Below, piece by piece: positions 1 to 9,091 of a stretch of 64,000 bases of DNA. Where the stretch lies: positions 1 through 64,000 of the forward strand of contig CAYGUA010000024.1 in the NCBI GenBank assembly GCA_964353015.1, written 5' to 3'. The notes beneath the pieces are model-generated. The model was not told the DNA's origin. It worked only from the letters and a program-made list of their open reading frames with translations, and searched no databases. This DNA comes from JAMZMI01 sp964353015 (GTDB taxonomy: Bacteria; Bacteroidota; Bacteroidia; Cytophagales; Cyclobacteriaceae). The position numbers and the translations under genes were made by a program. Within the stretch, counting starts at the first letter, position 1. The number at the start of each line of letters is the position of its first letter.

Positions 1-828
1 ATCCAAATCTGCCCAAACCTCACCAACGAGGTAGACATCTGATTTATACGACTCCATGGTTTCCTTAAATTCCTTCCAAAATGCATGATTGTCAGCTGCT
101 CTGTCGTCAGGATAAATGTGCTTTGCCGCATCCAGTCTGAAACCGTCTATCCCTATTTCAATGAGCCAATATTTTCCCAACTTATAAACCTCCTCACGAA
201 CTTTAGGATTGTCATAATTGAGGTCAGGCATGCCACCGAAAAAGAAAGAGTAATAAAGTTTATCGTCTCCTTCTACTTCATTCCATTGCCGGATATTGTC
301 ACTATCTCCCGTTGCTTCCTTTTCCAATTTGCCTTCTGCTTCTATTTCTTCCGCAGTAGCCCAAATGAAATAATCGCGATATTTTTCATCATGATTTAAA
401 GCTGCCTGAAACCAGGGATGTTCGTTGGAACAATGATTGATTACCAAATCGATTATGATTTTCAATCCTCGTTTGTGGGCTTCATCTAATAGTCTCTTAA
501 AGTCATCCATCGTACCATAATCCGGATGGATATCATAATAGTCTGTGACGTCATATTTGTGATAGGATGGTGAAGGATTGATCGGCATTAGCCAAATAGC
601 CTCTACACCCAAATCAGCAACATAATCTAGCTGAGAGGTAAGTCCATTCAAATCGCCGATTCCATCTCCATTTGAATCAGCAAAGGATTGGACAAAGATT
701 TCATAAGTCACTGCATTGGGCCAGCGACTTACTGATCCATCAATATCTTCTTTTTCGTTTTTCACAGTGCAAGAGGAGAGAAGAGTTAATATGATTATTA
801 AGATGAAATGGGGTTGATGAATTCTCAC
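1..828 (-). CDS. Alpha-amylase family GH13 lipoprotein (partial, C-terminus outside window)
   Basis: Hydrolyses alpha-1,4 glucans, probably at the cell envelope. The visible 276 residues begin with a hydrophobic signal ending in a lipobox-like LLSSC, so the protein is predicted to be a lipoprotein. GH13 motifs follow: a conserved IIIDLVINH strand, the nucleophile segment DGFRLDAAKH and the acid/base segment VGEVW. The region between them resembles SusG-type amylases. I chose a GTG start at 828 because an in-frame stop lies just upstream and no in-frame ATG precedes the signal peptide. The cytoplasmic GH13 gene ends 27 bp upstream, so the two are probably co-transcribed. The third catalytic Asp and the C-terminal domain lie beyond the edge, so exact specificity cannot be judged. 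Confidence 0.88.
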   Translation of the reverse strand, partial: MRIHQPHFILIIILTLLSSCTVKNEKEDIDGSVSRWPNAVTYEIFVQSFADSNGDGIGDLNGLTSQLDYVADLGVEAIWLMPINPSPSYHKYDVTDYYDIHPDYGTMDDFKRLLDEAHKRGLKIIIDLVINHCSNEHPWFQAALNHDEKYRDYFIWATAEEIEAEGKLEKEATGDSDNIRQWNEVEGDDKLYYSFFFGGMPDLNYDNPKVREEVYKLGKYWLIEIGIDGFRLDAAKHIYPDDRAADNHAFWKEFKETMESYKSDVYLVGEVWADLD

Positions 829-855
829 TTGTTTCGGGTTTTAATGGTGTTATTT

Positions 856-2583
856 CTAATCTTTAGGTTTTAATTCAAGTAACAAATATCCCAAAGCAGG
901 AACATTTACATTTAATTCACTTTCGTCTGCATAGGTAGTTGTTGAGCTACGTTTAAAAGTAAATCTCTTTTTTCCTGATACGGCAACCAAATCAGAGGTG
1001 ATGCAAAAAGTCTCCCAGGCAGGATCGGGTATCTTGATCTTGGCTATTTCATCATTCTCAGCAAAATTGACAACAATAAGTAGGACTTCCTTTTTAGTGT
1101 GTCTTACAAACGCGTAAATTTTATTTGAATAGCCCGTATAAGATTCATTTCTGTTGTAATAATGAAGATCATAAAATGCTCCTTTATTTAATCCTTCATA
1201 TTTATTGCATGCTTTTAAAATGGTCTGATATGCTTCACGCAGGTTTTTTTGATTTTTAGAAAGTAAACCACCATCAAATTCACCTCCATTTACCCATTTC
1301 ACATGTTCGGGTACTCCCCAATAATCGAATATAGTTGTGCGCCCCTCATCACCCGAAAAGCCACTCACACCTTTGGCTGGTTCACCAACCTCCTGTCCAA
1401 AATACATCATCACAGGGCCCGTATGCATAAAAGCAGAAACGGCCATCATAGGAATGCCTTTTTCCATGTCACCTGCGAAATCAGGCGAAGCAATGCGCTG
1501 CTCATCGTGATTTTCGAGAAATCGGAGCATATGTTGTGAAATGCCATCTTGTTTTTGCCAAACCGATGTGATTTGATCAGTAGATGCATGACCTTGAATG
1601 ATCAATTTCAACGTGTCATACATTTCTACTTTGTCGTAGAGATAGTCAAAACCACCATCAAAAATATATTCGCGATAGGCATTCGGGTTATACACTTCAG
1701 CTGTAAAGCTGATGTCAGGGTATTTCGATTTCACTTCATCAATCGCGTATTTCCAAAACTCAACTGGAACCATTTCGGCCATATCGCAGCGAAATCCATC
1801 TACTTTTTTTTCAGCCCAGTACAGAAGTATGTCTTTCATTTTTACCCAGGTATCTGGTATCGGATCAAAATGTTTGGTTCGATGGTTTATGTAGTCAACA
1901 CCATAATTCAGCTTTACTGTTTCAAACCAATCATTGATGGTGGGCTGTGCTGAGAAAACGTCGTTTCCTGTTGCTTTGGCTGGATGTTCCCGAAAAAAGC
2001 CATCTTTATTCGGGAAGTCAAATTCATATTTTGATTCATATTCCTTTGGAACCACAAATGCTTGATTGGGAATGTAGTAGAAGTTGTTATTTGGATCAAA
2101 AGCCTTCGATGTATCATCATTTTGACCAAGGTCTGTAACATCATCAGGTTTGGCATCTGAATAATATTGTCTCGCTACATGATTAGGTACAAAATCGATC
2201 AGCACCTTCAAACCTGCTTCGTGTGTTCTAGAGACCAGGTCTTCAAACTCTTCCATTCTGTTTGGAGGAAATTCTGCTAAATCTGGATTTACATCATAAT
2301 AATCTTTAATAGCATAGGGTGAACCCGCCCGGCCTTTGACCACATCTGCATCATCCAGATCAATATCATATTCCGTATAGTCTGTCAGCAATGCATGCTC
2401 AATTACCCCAGTGTACCAAACATGAGTGATTCCCAGTTTTTTAATTTCATCAAGAGCTTTTTCTGTGATGTCATTAAACTTCCCTACACCATTCTGCCTG
2501 ATACTTCCCCATATTTTGTTGGTGGTGTTTGTATTGCCAAAAAGTCGGGTAAATATTTGATAGATGATTGGACGGGCGATCAT
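856..2583 (-). CDS. Cytoplasmic GH13 alpha-amylase family enzyme
   Basis: A 575-residue GH13 glycosidase acting on maltodextrins or a related alpha-glucan. There is no signal peptide, so it is predicted cytoplasmic. Visible motifs: VLIDFVPNH near residue 127-135, nucleophile Asp267 in VDGFRCDMAE, acid/base Glu296 in FTAEVYN, and Asp360 in FLENHDEQR. All three catalytic carboxylates are present. A C-terminal beta domain is likely from about residue 470. It precedes the secreted GH13 gene on the same strand and follows the aldolase gene after a terminator. The substrate subtype (amylase, maltogenic enzyme or oligo-glucosidase) cannot be settled by reading. Confidence 0.88.
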   Translation of the reverse strand: MIARPIIYQIFTRLFGNTNTTNKIWGSIRQNGVGKFNDITEKALDEIKKLGITHVWYTGVIEHALLTDYTEYDIDLDDADVVKGRAGSPYAIKDYYDVNPDLAEFPPNRMEEFEDLVSRTHEAGLKVLIDFVPNHVARQYYSDAKPDDVTDLGQNDDTSKAFDPNNNFYYIPNQAFVVPKEYESKYEFDFPNKDGFFREHPAKATGNDVFSAQPTINDWFETVKLNYGVDYINHRTKHFDPIPDTWVKMKDILLYWAEKKVDGFRCDMAEMVPVEFWKYAIDEVKSKYPDISFTAEVYNPNAYREYIFDGGFDYLYDKVEMYDTLKLIIQGHASTDQITSVWQKQDGISQHMLRFLENHDEQRIASPDFAGDMEKGIPMMAVSAFMHTGPVMMYFGQEVGEPAKGVSGFSGDEGRTTIFDYWGVPEHVKWVNGGEFDGGLLSKNQKNLREAYQTILKACNKYEGLNKGAFYDLHYYNRNESYTGYSNKIYAFVRHTKKEVLLIVVNFAENDEIAKIKIPDPAWETFCITSDLVAVSGKKRFTFKRSSTTTYADESELNVNVPALGYLLLELKPKD

Positions 2584-2642
2584 TGATTATGATTTATAAG
2601 CTGAAAATCTAAGTTAGCAATTTGTCTGATTCACTAAAAAAC

Positions 2643-2674
2643 AAAAGCCCCGATATTTGTATATCAGGGCTTTT
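2643..2674 (-). terminator. Rho-independent terminator after aldolase gene
   Basis: AAAAGCCC and GGGCTTTT form the arms of a hairpin with further pairing GATA/TATC inside, ending in a T run on the minus strand. It lies 24 bp past the aldolase stop and separates it from the GH13 genes. Confidence 0.75.
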
Positions 2675-2697
2675 GCAATGTGCATTTTTAAATGATC

Positions 2698-3762
2698 TTA
2701 TGCATTTGTATTGATATTGTTCAAATCTTCAAAAGCTGTCTTCAACCTTTTTACGAAGGTTTTTTCTGCCTCACGCATCCAAACTCTTGGGTCATAATAT
2801 TTCTTATTAGGACTGTCTTCTCCTTCAGGGTTTCCGATTTGTCCTTGTAAATAGCCTTCTTTAGAAACATAATATGCTCTGATACCATCCCAGAATGCCC
2901 ATTGCGTATCGGTATCAATATTCATTTTGATTGCACCGTATTCAATCGCTTCTCTAATTTCCTCTCTTGAAGATCCTGATCCACCATGAAAAACGAAGTT
3001 CACAGGGTTTTTGCCTGTTCCGAATTTTTCCTGAATATAATCCTGAGAATTCTTAAGGATTTTAGGAGTCAACTTCACATTACCTGGTTTGTAAACGCCG
3101 TGTACGTTTCCAAATGCAGCAGCAATAGTGAAATTAGGGCTGATTTTTTTCAACTCTTCGTAAGCGTATGATACTTCCTCAGGTTGGGTATAAAGTTTTG
3201 AGCTGTCAATGTCACTGTTGTCAACACCGTCTTCTTCTCCACCAGTTACACCCAATTCGATTTCAAGTGTCATGCCCATTTTAGCCATTCTTTCGAAATA
3301 TTTCGATGAAATGGCAATGTTCTCCTCAAGTGGCTCTTCTGATAAATCTATCATGTGTGAGCTGAAAAGTGGAGCACCTGTCTTTTCAAAATGTTTTTCA
3401 TTCTCCCCAATCAATCCGTCGATCCAAGGAAGTAATTTTTTAGCAGCATGGTCGGTATGAAGAATGACTGAAACGCCATATTTTTCAGCCATTTGATGAA
3501 CGTGTTGTGCTCCTGCAACAGCTCCAGCTATAGCAGCTGCTTGTCCATCATTGCTAATTGCTTTTCCCGCAATAAAAGCAGCTCCACCATTTGAAAATTG
3601 AATGATCACTGGCGAGTTAACTTCTTTGGCGCATTCTAAAACGCCATTGATTGTGTTTGTGCCAATGGTGTTAACTGCCGGCAATGCGAAGTTTTTTTCG
3701 TTGGCATAGTTAAGAAGGTCGGTGGCTTCTTGACCTGTAAGTACTCCTGGTCTGAATTTCAT
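2698..3762 (-). CDS. fbaA: Class II fructose-bisphosphate aldolase
   Basis: Zinc-dependent cleavage of fructose 1,6-bisphosphate to glyceraldehyde 3-phosphate and dihydroxyacetone phosphate in glycolysis, or the reverse in gluconeogenesis. The 354-residue length and sequence fit the class IIA (E. coli FbaA-like) group. LHTDHAAKK holds the catalytic Asp104 and zinc ligand His105; further zinc-ligand His residues sit in NVHGVYKPG and FHGGSGS. It is monocistronic: a TAnnTTTG promoter lies upstream and a hairpin terminator downstream. Its position beside amylase and glucanotransferase genes links starch breakdown to glycolysis. Confidence 0.96.
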   Translation of the reverse strand: MKFRPGVLTGQEATDLLNYANEKNFALPAVNTIGTNTINGVLECAKEVNSPVIIQFSNGGAAFIAGKAISNDGQAAAIAGAVAGAQHVHQMAEKYGVSVILHTDHAAKKLLPWIDGLIGENEKHFEKTGAPLFSSHMIDLSEEPLEENIAISSKYFERMAKMGMTLEIELGVTGGEEDGVDNSDIDSSKLYTQPEEVSYAYEELKKISPNFTIAAAFGNVHGVYKPGNVKLTPKILKNSQDYIQEKFGTGKNPVNFVFHGGSGSSREEIREAIEYGAIKMNIDTDTQWAFWDGIRAYYVSKEGYLQGQIGNPEGEDSPNKKYYDPRVWMREAEKTFVKRLKTAFEDLNNINTNA

Positions 3763-4178
3763 ACCTTGGTGTTTAGATTATAATTGATTTTCCGCAAATA
3801 TAACCCTTACCAAATTACGATTCACACCATTTTGAAATCTAATAAAATTGTGTTTGCTTCATTAATATTATCTTATTTTAACATCCATAAATAAGTACTT
3901 GATTGTGAATATCTAAATAATCCTTCAAAGCGCTTATTGAAATCGTTTGTTTAAAATTCAGCTATTGATAACTAACATATTAGATCCAAGACTTGCTAGA
4001 TTATTTCGACACAAAAACATGGGTTTAGAAATTATTTTTTGTGAAAAACTTTAATACGATTGTTCATAAATTAACCCGGGAATACATGAGTTCAAGATGA
4101 TCAATGTCTGTCACCTGTATTGTGATAAGCAAAACGAAAATTCTAGAATTTCATACCACCAACTTTAATAAATAAGAA
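3763..4178. other. Divergent intergenic region between fbaA and the sugar transporter
   Basis: No gene was found in these 416 bases. The region is AT-rich and lies between two divergently transcribed carbohydrate genes. At 3924-3941 there is an imperfect palindrome around AAGCGCTT flanked by TTCAA and TTGAA. It is followed by a second half-symmetric AAATCGTTTG element. Both have the central CG typical of LacI/GalR operators. This is a weak guess, because no LacI-family gene is in the window. Confidence 0.3.
3795..3802 (-). promoter_or_regulatory. Bacteroidota -7 promoter element for fbaA
   Basis: TATATTTG on the minus strand matches the TAnnTTTG -7 consensus of Bacteroidota and sits 33 bp upstream of the aldolase ATG. 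A convincing -33 TTG at the right spacing was not seen. Confidence 0.5.
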
Positions 4179-5513
4179 ATGAAAAAGCCATCATTATCAA
4201 CTGCCCAAATCTGGAATATGAGTATGGGTTTCCTTGGGATTCAATTTGGATTTGCATTGCAAAACGCCAATGCGAGTCGAATTTTACAAAATTTTGGTGC
4301 CGATGTGGAGCATCTGTCTTGGTTTTGGTTGGCCGCACCAGTGACTGGTCTCATTGTTCAGCCTTTGATCGGTCATTTTAGTGATCGCACATGGAATGGT
4401 TTGGGACGCAGAAAACCTTATTTTTTGGTTGGTGCCATCCTGGCTTCAATTGCCTTGTGCCTCATGCCAAACTCAGGGTCATTAGCATCCTTTATTCCAC
4501 CAATGTTTGTTGGCGCTGGGATTCTTATGATTATGGATGCATCTATCAATGTTTCCATGGAGCCATTTCGCGCATTGGTTGGTGATATGCTTCCTTCGGA
4601 ACAGCGCACAGAAGGATTTTCAGTTCAAGCTACACTCATCGGTATTGGCGCGGTTGTAGGATCATTCTTACCTTATATTCTGGCGGAATGGGTAGGGATA
4701 TCCAAAATGTCTCCAGCAGGAGAAGTGCCTGATAATGTTATTTTCAGCTTTTATTTCGGCGCGGCTGTGTTTATTTCCACAATAATCTGGACAGTCTCTA
4801 GGACAAAAGAATATTCGCCTGAAGATCTTGCAAAATACAATGGTGAAGAACTGGAAGTAGAAACAAGTGGTATTGGTCAAATATTCAAGGATTTTGCAGC
4901 CATGCCTAAAACCATGAAGCAGCTTGGGATGGTACAGTTCTTTAGTTGGTTTGCATTGTTCTCCATGTGGGTATTTACCACACCTGCTATCGCCCAACAC
5001 GTTTATGGGACGGCCATTGATGACAGTTCTTCTGAAGCTTACAACGATGCAGGTAATTGGGTAGGGGTGATGTTCACTGTTTACAATGCAGTTTCGGCAG
5101 TGTTTGCTATGCTTCTGCCAAGAATTGCCGCGAAGGTCGGTAGAAAGCGCACCCATGCCATTGCTTTATTTATTGGTGCTGCAGGATTTCTTTCGATCTA
5201 TTTCATCACCGATCCGGTTTGGTTGCTGGCGTCTATGGTATGTGTTGGATTTGCATGGGCTAGTATTCTGTCTATGCCTTATGCAATTTTGGCGGGAGCC
5301 ATTCCTGCCAGAAAAATGGGAATCTATATGGGGATTTTTAATTTTTTCATTGTGATCCCTCAAATCGTAAATGGCATTTTCGGTGGGCCAATGATCAAAA
5401 GACTTTTTGAATCGCAGGCTATTTTCGCACTTGTAATTGCTGGTATATCACTTGTAATAGCAGGAATTTCAGTCAATTTTGTAGACGATAAAGACGAGGT
5501 TGTAAAACTATGA
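4179..5513 (+). CDS. MFS sugar symporter (maltose/sucrose transporter-like)
   Basis: A 444-residue integral membrane protein with about 12 hydrophobic segments, probably importing maltose or maltodextrin with a cation. The loop between helices 2 and 3 reads SDRTWNGLGRRKPYF, the arrangement seen in the GPH/SLC45-type sucrose and maltose symporters. A second, related loop (AAKVGRKRTHAI) follows the central helices, as expected for a duplicated six-helix fold. Its stop codon overlaps the ATG of the glucanotransferase gene (ATGA), so import and intracellular maltose processing are translationally coupled. Substrate is inferred from this neighbour. Confidence 0.85.
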   Translation: MKKPSLSTAQIWNMSMGFLGIQFGFALQNANASRILQNFGADVEHLSWFWLAAPVTGLIVQPLIGHFSDRTWNGLGRRKPYFLVGAILASIALCLMPNSGSLASFIPPMFVGAGILMIMDASINVSMEPFRALVGDMLPSEQRTEGFSVQATLIGIGAVVGSFLPYILAEWVGISKMSPAGEVPDNVIFSFYFGAAVFISTIIWTVSRTKEYSPEDLAKYNGEELEVETSGIGQIFKDFAAMPKTMKQLGMVQFFSWFALFSMWVFTTPAIAQHVYGTAIDDSSSEAYNDAGNWVGVMFTVYNAVSAVFAMLLPRIAAKVGRKRTHAIALFIGAAGFLSIYFITDPVWLLASMVCVGFAWASILSMPYAILAGAIPARKMGIYMGIFNFFIVIPQIVNGIFGGPMIKRLFESQAIFALVIAGISLVIAGISVNFVDDKDEVVKL

Positions 5514-8233
5514 AAATAAGATTTAGTATAAATGCAAGGACGAACTGGGGACAGGAAATATGTCTGCTAGGGAATGCAAGTGAGTTGGGCGGTTGGGATG
5601 AGCGCCGAGCAATTAGTCTCAAATTCACGGATAATGGATTATGGGAAATCGAATTGGAAATTCAATCGTTGAAAGAAATTTCATATAAATATTTTATAAA
5701 TAATGGAAATGGATTTGTTTGGGAATATGGAGGGAATAGATCTGCTTCTCTTGGTGCGTCTGAAAAAGTATTAATATCCGACACTTGGAGATATGCTGAT
5801 TCGCCAGACAATAACCTATTGAGTTCACCTTTTTCAAAAGCTTTCTTCAAACGTGATGGTGTTACAAAAGCAACAGGGAAAATTCTAAAATCAGGTGCTA
5901 CTGATGGAGTGTTGCGATTGCAAATTCGTGCTCCAAGAGTGGGAAAAAATTACACAGTAGGGGTACTAGGAAATAGCAAGGTTTTGGGCGAGTGGAAAGA
6001 AGAAAATGTTGTTCTTTTAGATGATAAAAATTATCCAAACTGGGAGATCGATTTACCGCTAAAAACTGGCACAAAAAAGATTGAGTACAAATATGTAATA
6101 GTTCATACTGAAACCGGTAAAGTAGTTACATGGGATCAGCAAGACAACCGAGTGCTTGAACTGAAAGATAAAATTGACAAGAAATTGTTGGTGATTCAGT
6201 CTGATGAATATTTTTCATATCCCGTGGGAGAATGGAAAGCTGCAGGTATGGCGATACCAGTCTTTTCAATTCGAACAAATGAAAGTGCTGGAGTTGGGGA
6301 GTTTACAGACATCAAAAAAATGGTGGATTGGGCTTCAATGGTTCGGATGAAAGTACTCCAGGTCCTACCTGTAAATGACACCATCGCTACACAGACATGG
6401 AGAGATTCTTATCCCTATGCGGCGATCTCTGTTCATGCCTTACATCCGATCTATGCAAGTATGAAAGCTATAGGTGATTTGAAGGATAAAAAGATTCAAA
6501 AGGAAATTGATGAGGAGGCAAATAGACTTAATGCCTTGCCCGAGTTGGATTATGAGGCTGTACTGAAAATGAAGTCAAAATTCTTTAAGTATAGCTTTGA
6601 TGAGAATAAGGCAAAGTTGCTGAAAAATAAGGAGTTAAAGGATTTCTTGTTAACTAACAAAAGTTGGATAACCGCTTATGCAGTTTTCTCATACTTGAGA
6701 GATAAATACAAAACGCCGGACTTCAACCAATGGGGTGAATTTGCTTCAATGGACGATGAAGCACTCCTAAAGTTTGCAGCTCCTGATCAACCACATTACG
6801 ATGATATTGCAGTTCATTTTTACATCCAGTTTCATCTGGATAAACAGTTGCGTGAAGCAACTGAATATGCCAGATCAAAAGCAGTTGTTTTAAAGGGAGA
6901 CATACCAATTGGAATCTTCCGATCAAGTGTAGATGCGTGGAGATGGCCTCATCTATTTAACATGGATTCTCAAACAGGCGCACCTCCTGATGACTTTTCT
7001 GTTACTGGTCAAAACTGGGGATTTCCTACTTATAATTGGGATGCCATGGCCAATGAAAATTATAATTGGTGGAAGAGTAGAATGGTCAAAATGTCGGAAT
7101 ATTTTGATGTTTTCAGAATAGATCATATCCTTGGTTTTTTCCGAATTTGGGAGATGCCCGATCATGCTGTAGAAGGCATACTTGGACGCTTCAATCCTTC
7201 CTTGCCATATCACGTTTCTGAGCTTGAAGCAAATGGTATTCGCTTCGATTATAACAGAATGTGCAAACCATTTATACCGGCTCAAATGATACATGATTTA
7301 TTTGGTCAGAATGCTGAATGGATTTTTAATAACGTATTGAATGAATTAACTCCAGGATGGATGGAACTAAAAGATCATTTAAATACGCAGAAAAAAATGC
7401 AAAATTATTTGAATGAAAAGATCAATTTAGATCCAAGTCAAACTCAATTTTTTGAGAGCCTGCGAGAATCATTATATAGATTGCCGACAGAGGTTTTGTT
7501 TCTTGAAGCACCTTTTGCAGATAATTGTTTTAATCCACGAATTGCACTTCATCATACCTATTCCTTTCAATGGTTAAGTGATGAGCAGAAGGTGAAAATT
7601 GATCGGCTTTACAATCATTATTTTTATCACAGGCACAATGAATTCTGGCGTGAAAGTGCCATGGAAAAATTACCAATGTTACGTGATGCAACTGACATGT
7701 TGATCTGTGGGGAAGACCTGGGGATGGTGCCTGCTTGTGTACCAGGAGTTATGAAAGAATTACAGATCTTGAGTCTTGCGGTGCAACGCATGCCAAATGA
7801 TGATCGTGAGTTTTGGCATCCATCTGATATTCCTTACATGTACGTGACTACTACAGGCAGTCATGATGTTTCAAACTTGAGAGAATGGTGGTTGGAGAAC
7901 AAGTCTGATACTCAATCTTTTTACAACAACATTTTAGGCTTTCATGGTGCTGCGCCAGAGCAATGTGAATCATGGGTTGCACATCAGATTATCAAGCAAC
8001 ATTTTTATTCACCTGCTATGTTGGCTGTTTTTCCAATTCAGGATATACTGGCAATGAGTGATGATTTGAAAAGAGAAAATTGTTTAGAAGAAAGAATCAA
8101 CATTCCGGCGATTATCCCGCATTATTGGAAATATCGTCTTCATTTGAGTGTTGAAGATCTACTTGCTGCTGATGATTTTAATAAAAATCTTGCAGTGATG
8201 ATCGATTCTTGTGGGAGGTATGCAGATTATTAA
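5510..8233 (+). CDS. malQ: 4-alpha-glucanotransferase, DPE2-type with tandem CBM20 domains
   Basis: Transfers glucosyl or maltosyl units between alpha-1,4 glucans in the cytoplasm. The protein has 907 residues, much longer than plain MalQ (about 500-700). Two starch-binding CBM20-like domains occupy roughly residues 1-105 and 125-235; each has the GNxxxLGxW signature. The GH77 catalytic part follows, with the predicted nucleophile Asp538 (FRIDHILGF), acid/base Glu735 (CGEDLGMVP) and Asp786 (GSHDVSN). A long insertion lies inside the barrel (about 330-430), as in plant DPE2. Known DPE2 enzymes use maltose as donor. It overlaps the transporter by 4 bp upstream and a convergent gene by 4 bp downstream. 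Confidence 0.93.
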   Translation: MKIRFSINARTNWGQEICLLGNASELGGWDERRAISLKFTDNGLWEIELEIQSLKEISYKYFINNGNGFVWEYGGNRSASLGASEKVLISDTWRYADSPDNNLLSSPFSKAFFKRDGVTKATGKILKSGATDGVLRLQIRAPRVGKNYTVGVLGNSKVLGEWKEENVVLLDDKNYPNWEIDLPLKTGTKKIEYKYVIVHTETGKVVTWDQQDNRVLELKDKIDKKLLVIQSDEYFSYPVGEWKAAGMAIPVFSIRTNESAGVGEFTDIKKMVDWASMVRMKVLQVLPVNDTIATQTWRDSYPYAAISVHALHPIYASMKAIGDLKDKKIQKEIDEEANRLNALPELDYEAVLKMKSKFFKYSFDENKAKLLKNKELKDFLLTNKSWITAYAVFSYLRDKYKTPDFNQWGEFASMDDEALLKFAAPDQPHYDDIAVHFYIQFHLDKQLREATEYARSKAVVLKGDIPIGIFRSSVDAWRWPHLFNMDSQTGAPPDDFSVTGQNWGFPTYNWDAMANENYNWWKSRMVKMSEYFDVFRIDHILGFFRIWEMPDHAVEGILGRFNPSLPYHVSELEANGIRFDYNRMCKPFIPAQMIHDLFGQNAEWIFNNVLNELTPGWMELKDHLNTQKKMQNYLNEKINLDPSQTQFFESLRESLYRLPTEVLFLEAPFADNCFNPRIALHHTYSFQWLSDEQKVKIDRLYNHYFYHRHNEFWRESAMEKLPMLRDATDMLICGEDLGMVPACVPGVMKELQILSLAVQRMPNDDREFWHPSDIPYMYVTTTGSHDVSNLREWWLENKSDTQSFYNNILGFHGAAPEQCESWVAHQIIKQHFYSPAMLAVFPIQDILAMSDDLKRENCLEERINIPAIIPHYWKYRLHLSVEDLLAADDFNKNLAVMIDSCGRYADY

Positions 8234-9048
8234 TGCATATCAAAGACCTTAATAACTGGTACGGCCTCATTGAAAAAATTAATCACCCAATGCCAAATTT
8301 CTTCCGGAGTGCTTGCCTTTTGCACTCCGGGATATTGCAAATTGAGCCGTGTAACTACACGACTGTATTGAGAGCTATCCAGCTGGTAAATCGCCATTAA
8401 CTTGTTTTTTATACTATCCTGGGCGATGTATGTTTGGTACGTCAAAGTCTCAGCGGTTTCTTCTTTTTGTACTACTGCTTTTCGTTTTTCTTTTTCATCT
8501 CGACTAAAATAGGTTATTGGGCCATTGATGGTTACGCCACCTGCAGGAATGTCACCAACATTTGATGTAGTACCGGCTATAAATTGTCCTGGTCTCATAG
8601 GTGGTTTATCAGTAACTACAGTCACACCCTCAATGAAAATCGGTTCACTTTTGACATTCATTGGTACACGAAAATTTTCATCCGCATAGATTGTAATAGA
8701 AGGCAGTAAGATTGAATCTTCCGGCAGCATGATCTTTAGATAGCTGGATAAATGGATCGGATCGATGATCAACGTCATTGTTTGGTATCCTACATATGAA
8801 AATTGAACCGTATCACCTTTTCTGGCAATGAGATCAAACTTTCCATACATGTCCGAAACTTTTCCGAGCCCATTGGATTTATTATAAACATGCGCAAAAC
8901 CGATTTCTTCATTTTTTTCATCTATTACCTTTCCGGCAATATTTGTTTGTGCACCCAATGTTTGAATGAAGAAGAAGGAGAGGATTATCAGAATAGTTGC
9001 TTTCACCGTCACAAAGAAACGAAGTAATTCGTTGACCAAATTTAACAA
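8230..9048 (-). CDS. Secreted CarboxypepD_reg-like domain protein
   Basis: A 272-residue exported protein of unknown role. A signal peptide of hydrophobic residues ends near LGAQ (about residue 33). Residues about 35-115 form a carboxypeptidase regulatory-like beta-sandwich: NIAGKVIDEKNEEIGFAHV, then YGKFDL and SYVGYQT, the same module that opens many TonB-dependent transporters. The rest has no recognised domain. This family is common in Bacteroidota as free-standing envelope proteins. It converges on malQ, and the two stop codons overlap. Confidence 0.75.
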   Translation of the reverse strand: MLNLVNELLRFFVTVKATILIILSFFFIQTLGAQTNIAGKVIDEKNEEIGFAHVYNKSNGLGKVSDMYGKFDLIARKGDTVQFSYVGYQTMTLIIDPIHLSSYLKIMLPEDSILLPSITIYADENFRVPMNVKSEPIFIEGVTVVTDKPPMRPGQFIAGTTSNVGDIPAGGVTINGPITYFSRDEKEKRKAVVQKEETAETLTYQTYIAQDSIKNKLMAIYQLDSSQYSRVVTRLNLQYPGVQKASTPEEIWHWVINFFNEAVPVIKVFDMH

Positions 9049-9091
9049 TGTTGTATTTTAACAATAATTAATATCCCTAAAAGACCCAAGA

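Noticed and set aside
1549..1953. 134-codon frame opposite the cytoplasmic GH13 gene
   Set aside because: Shadow of a conserved enzyme gene whose catalytic motifs are all in the other strand.
4668..5156. 162-codon antisense frame inside the sugar transporter gene
   Set aside because: The sense gene has complete transporter motifs; the antisense product resembles nothing and is Cys/His rich as expected from reversed codons.
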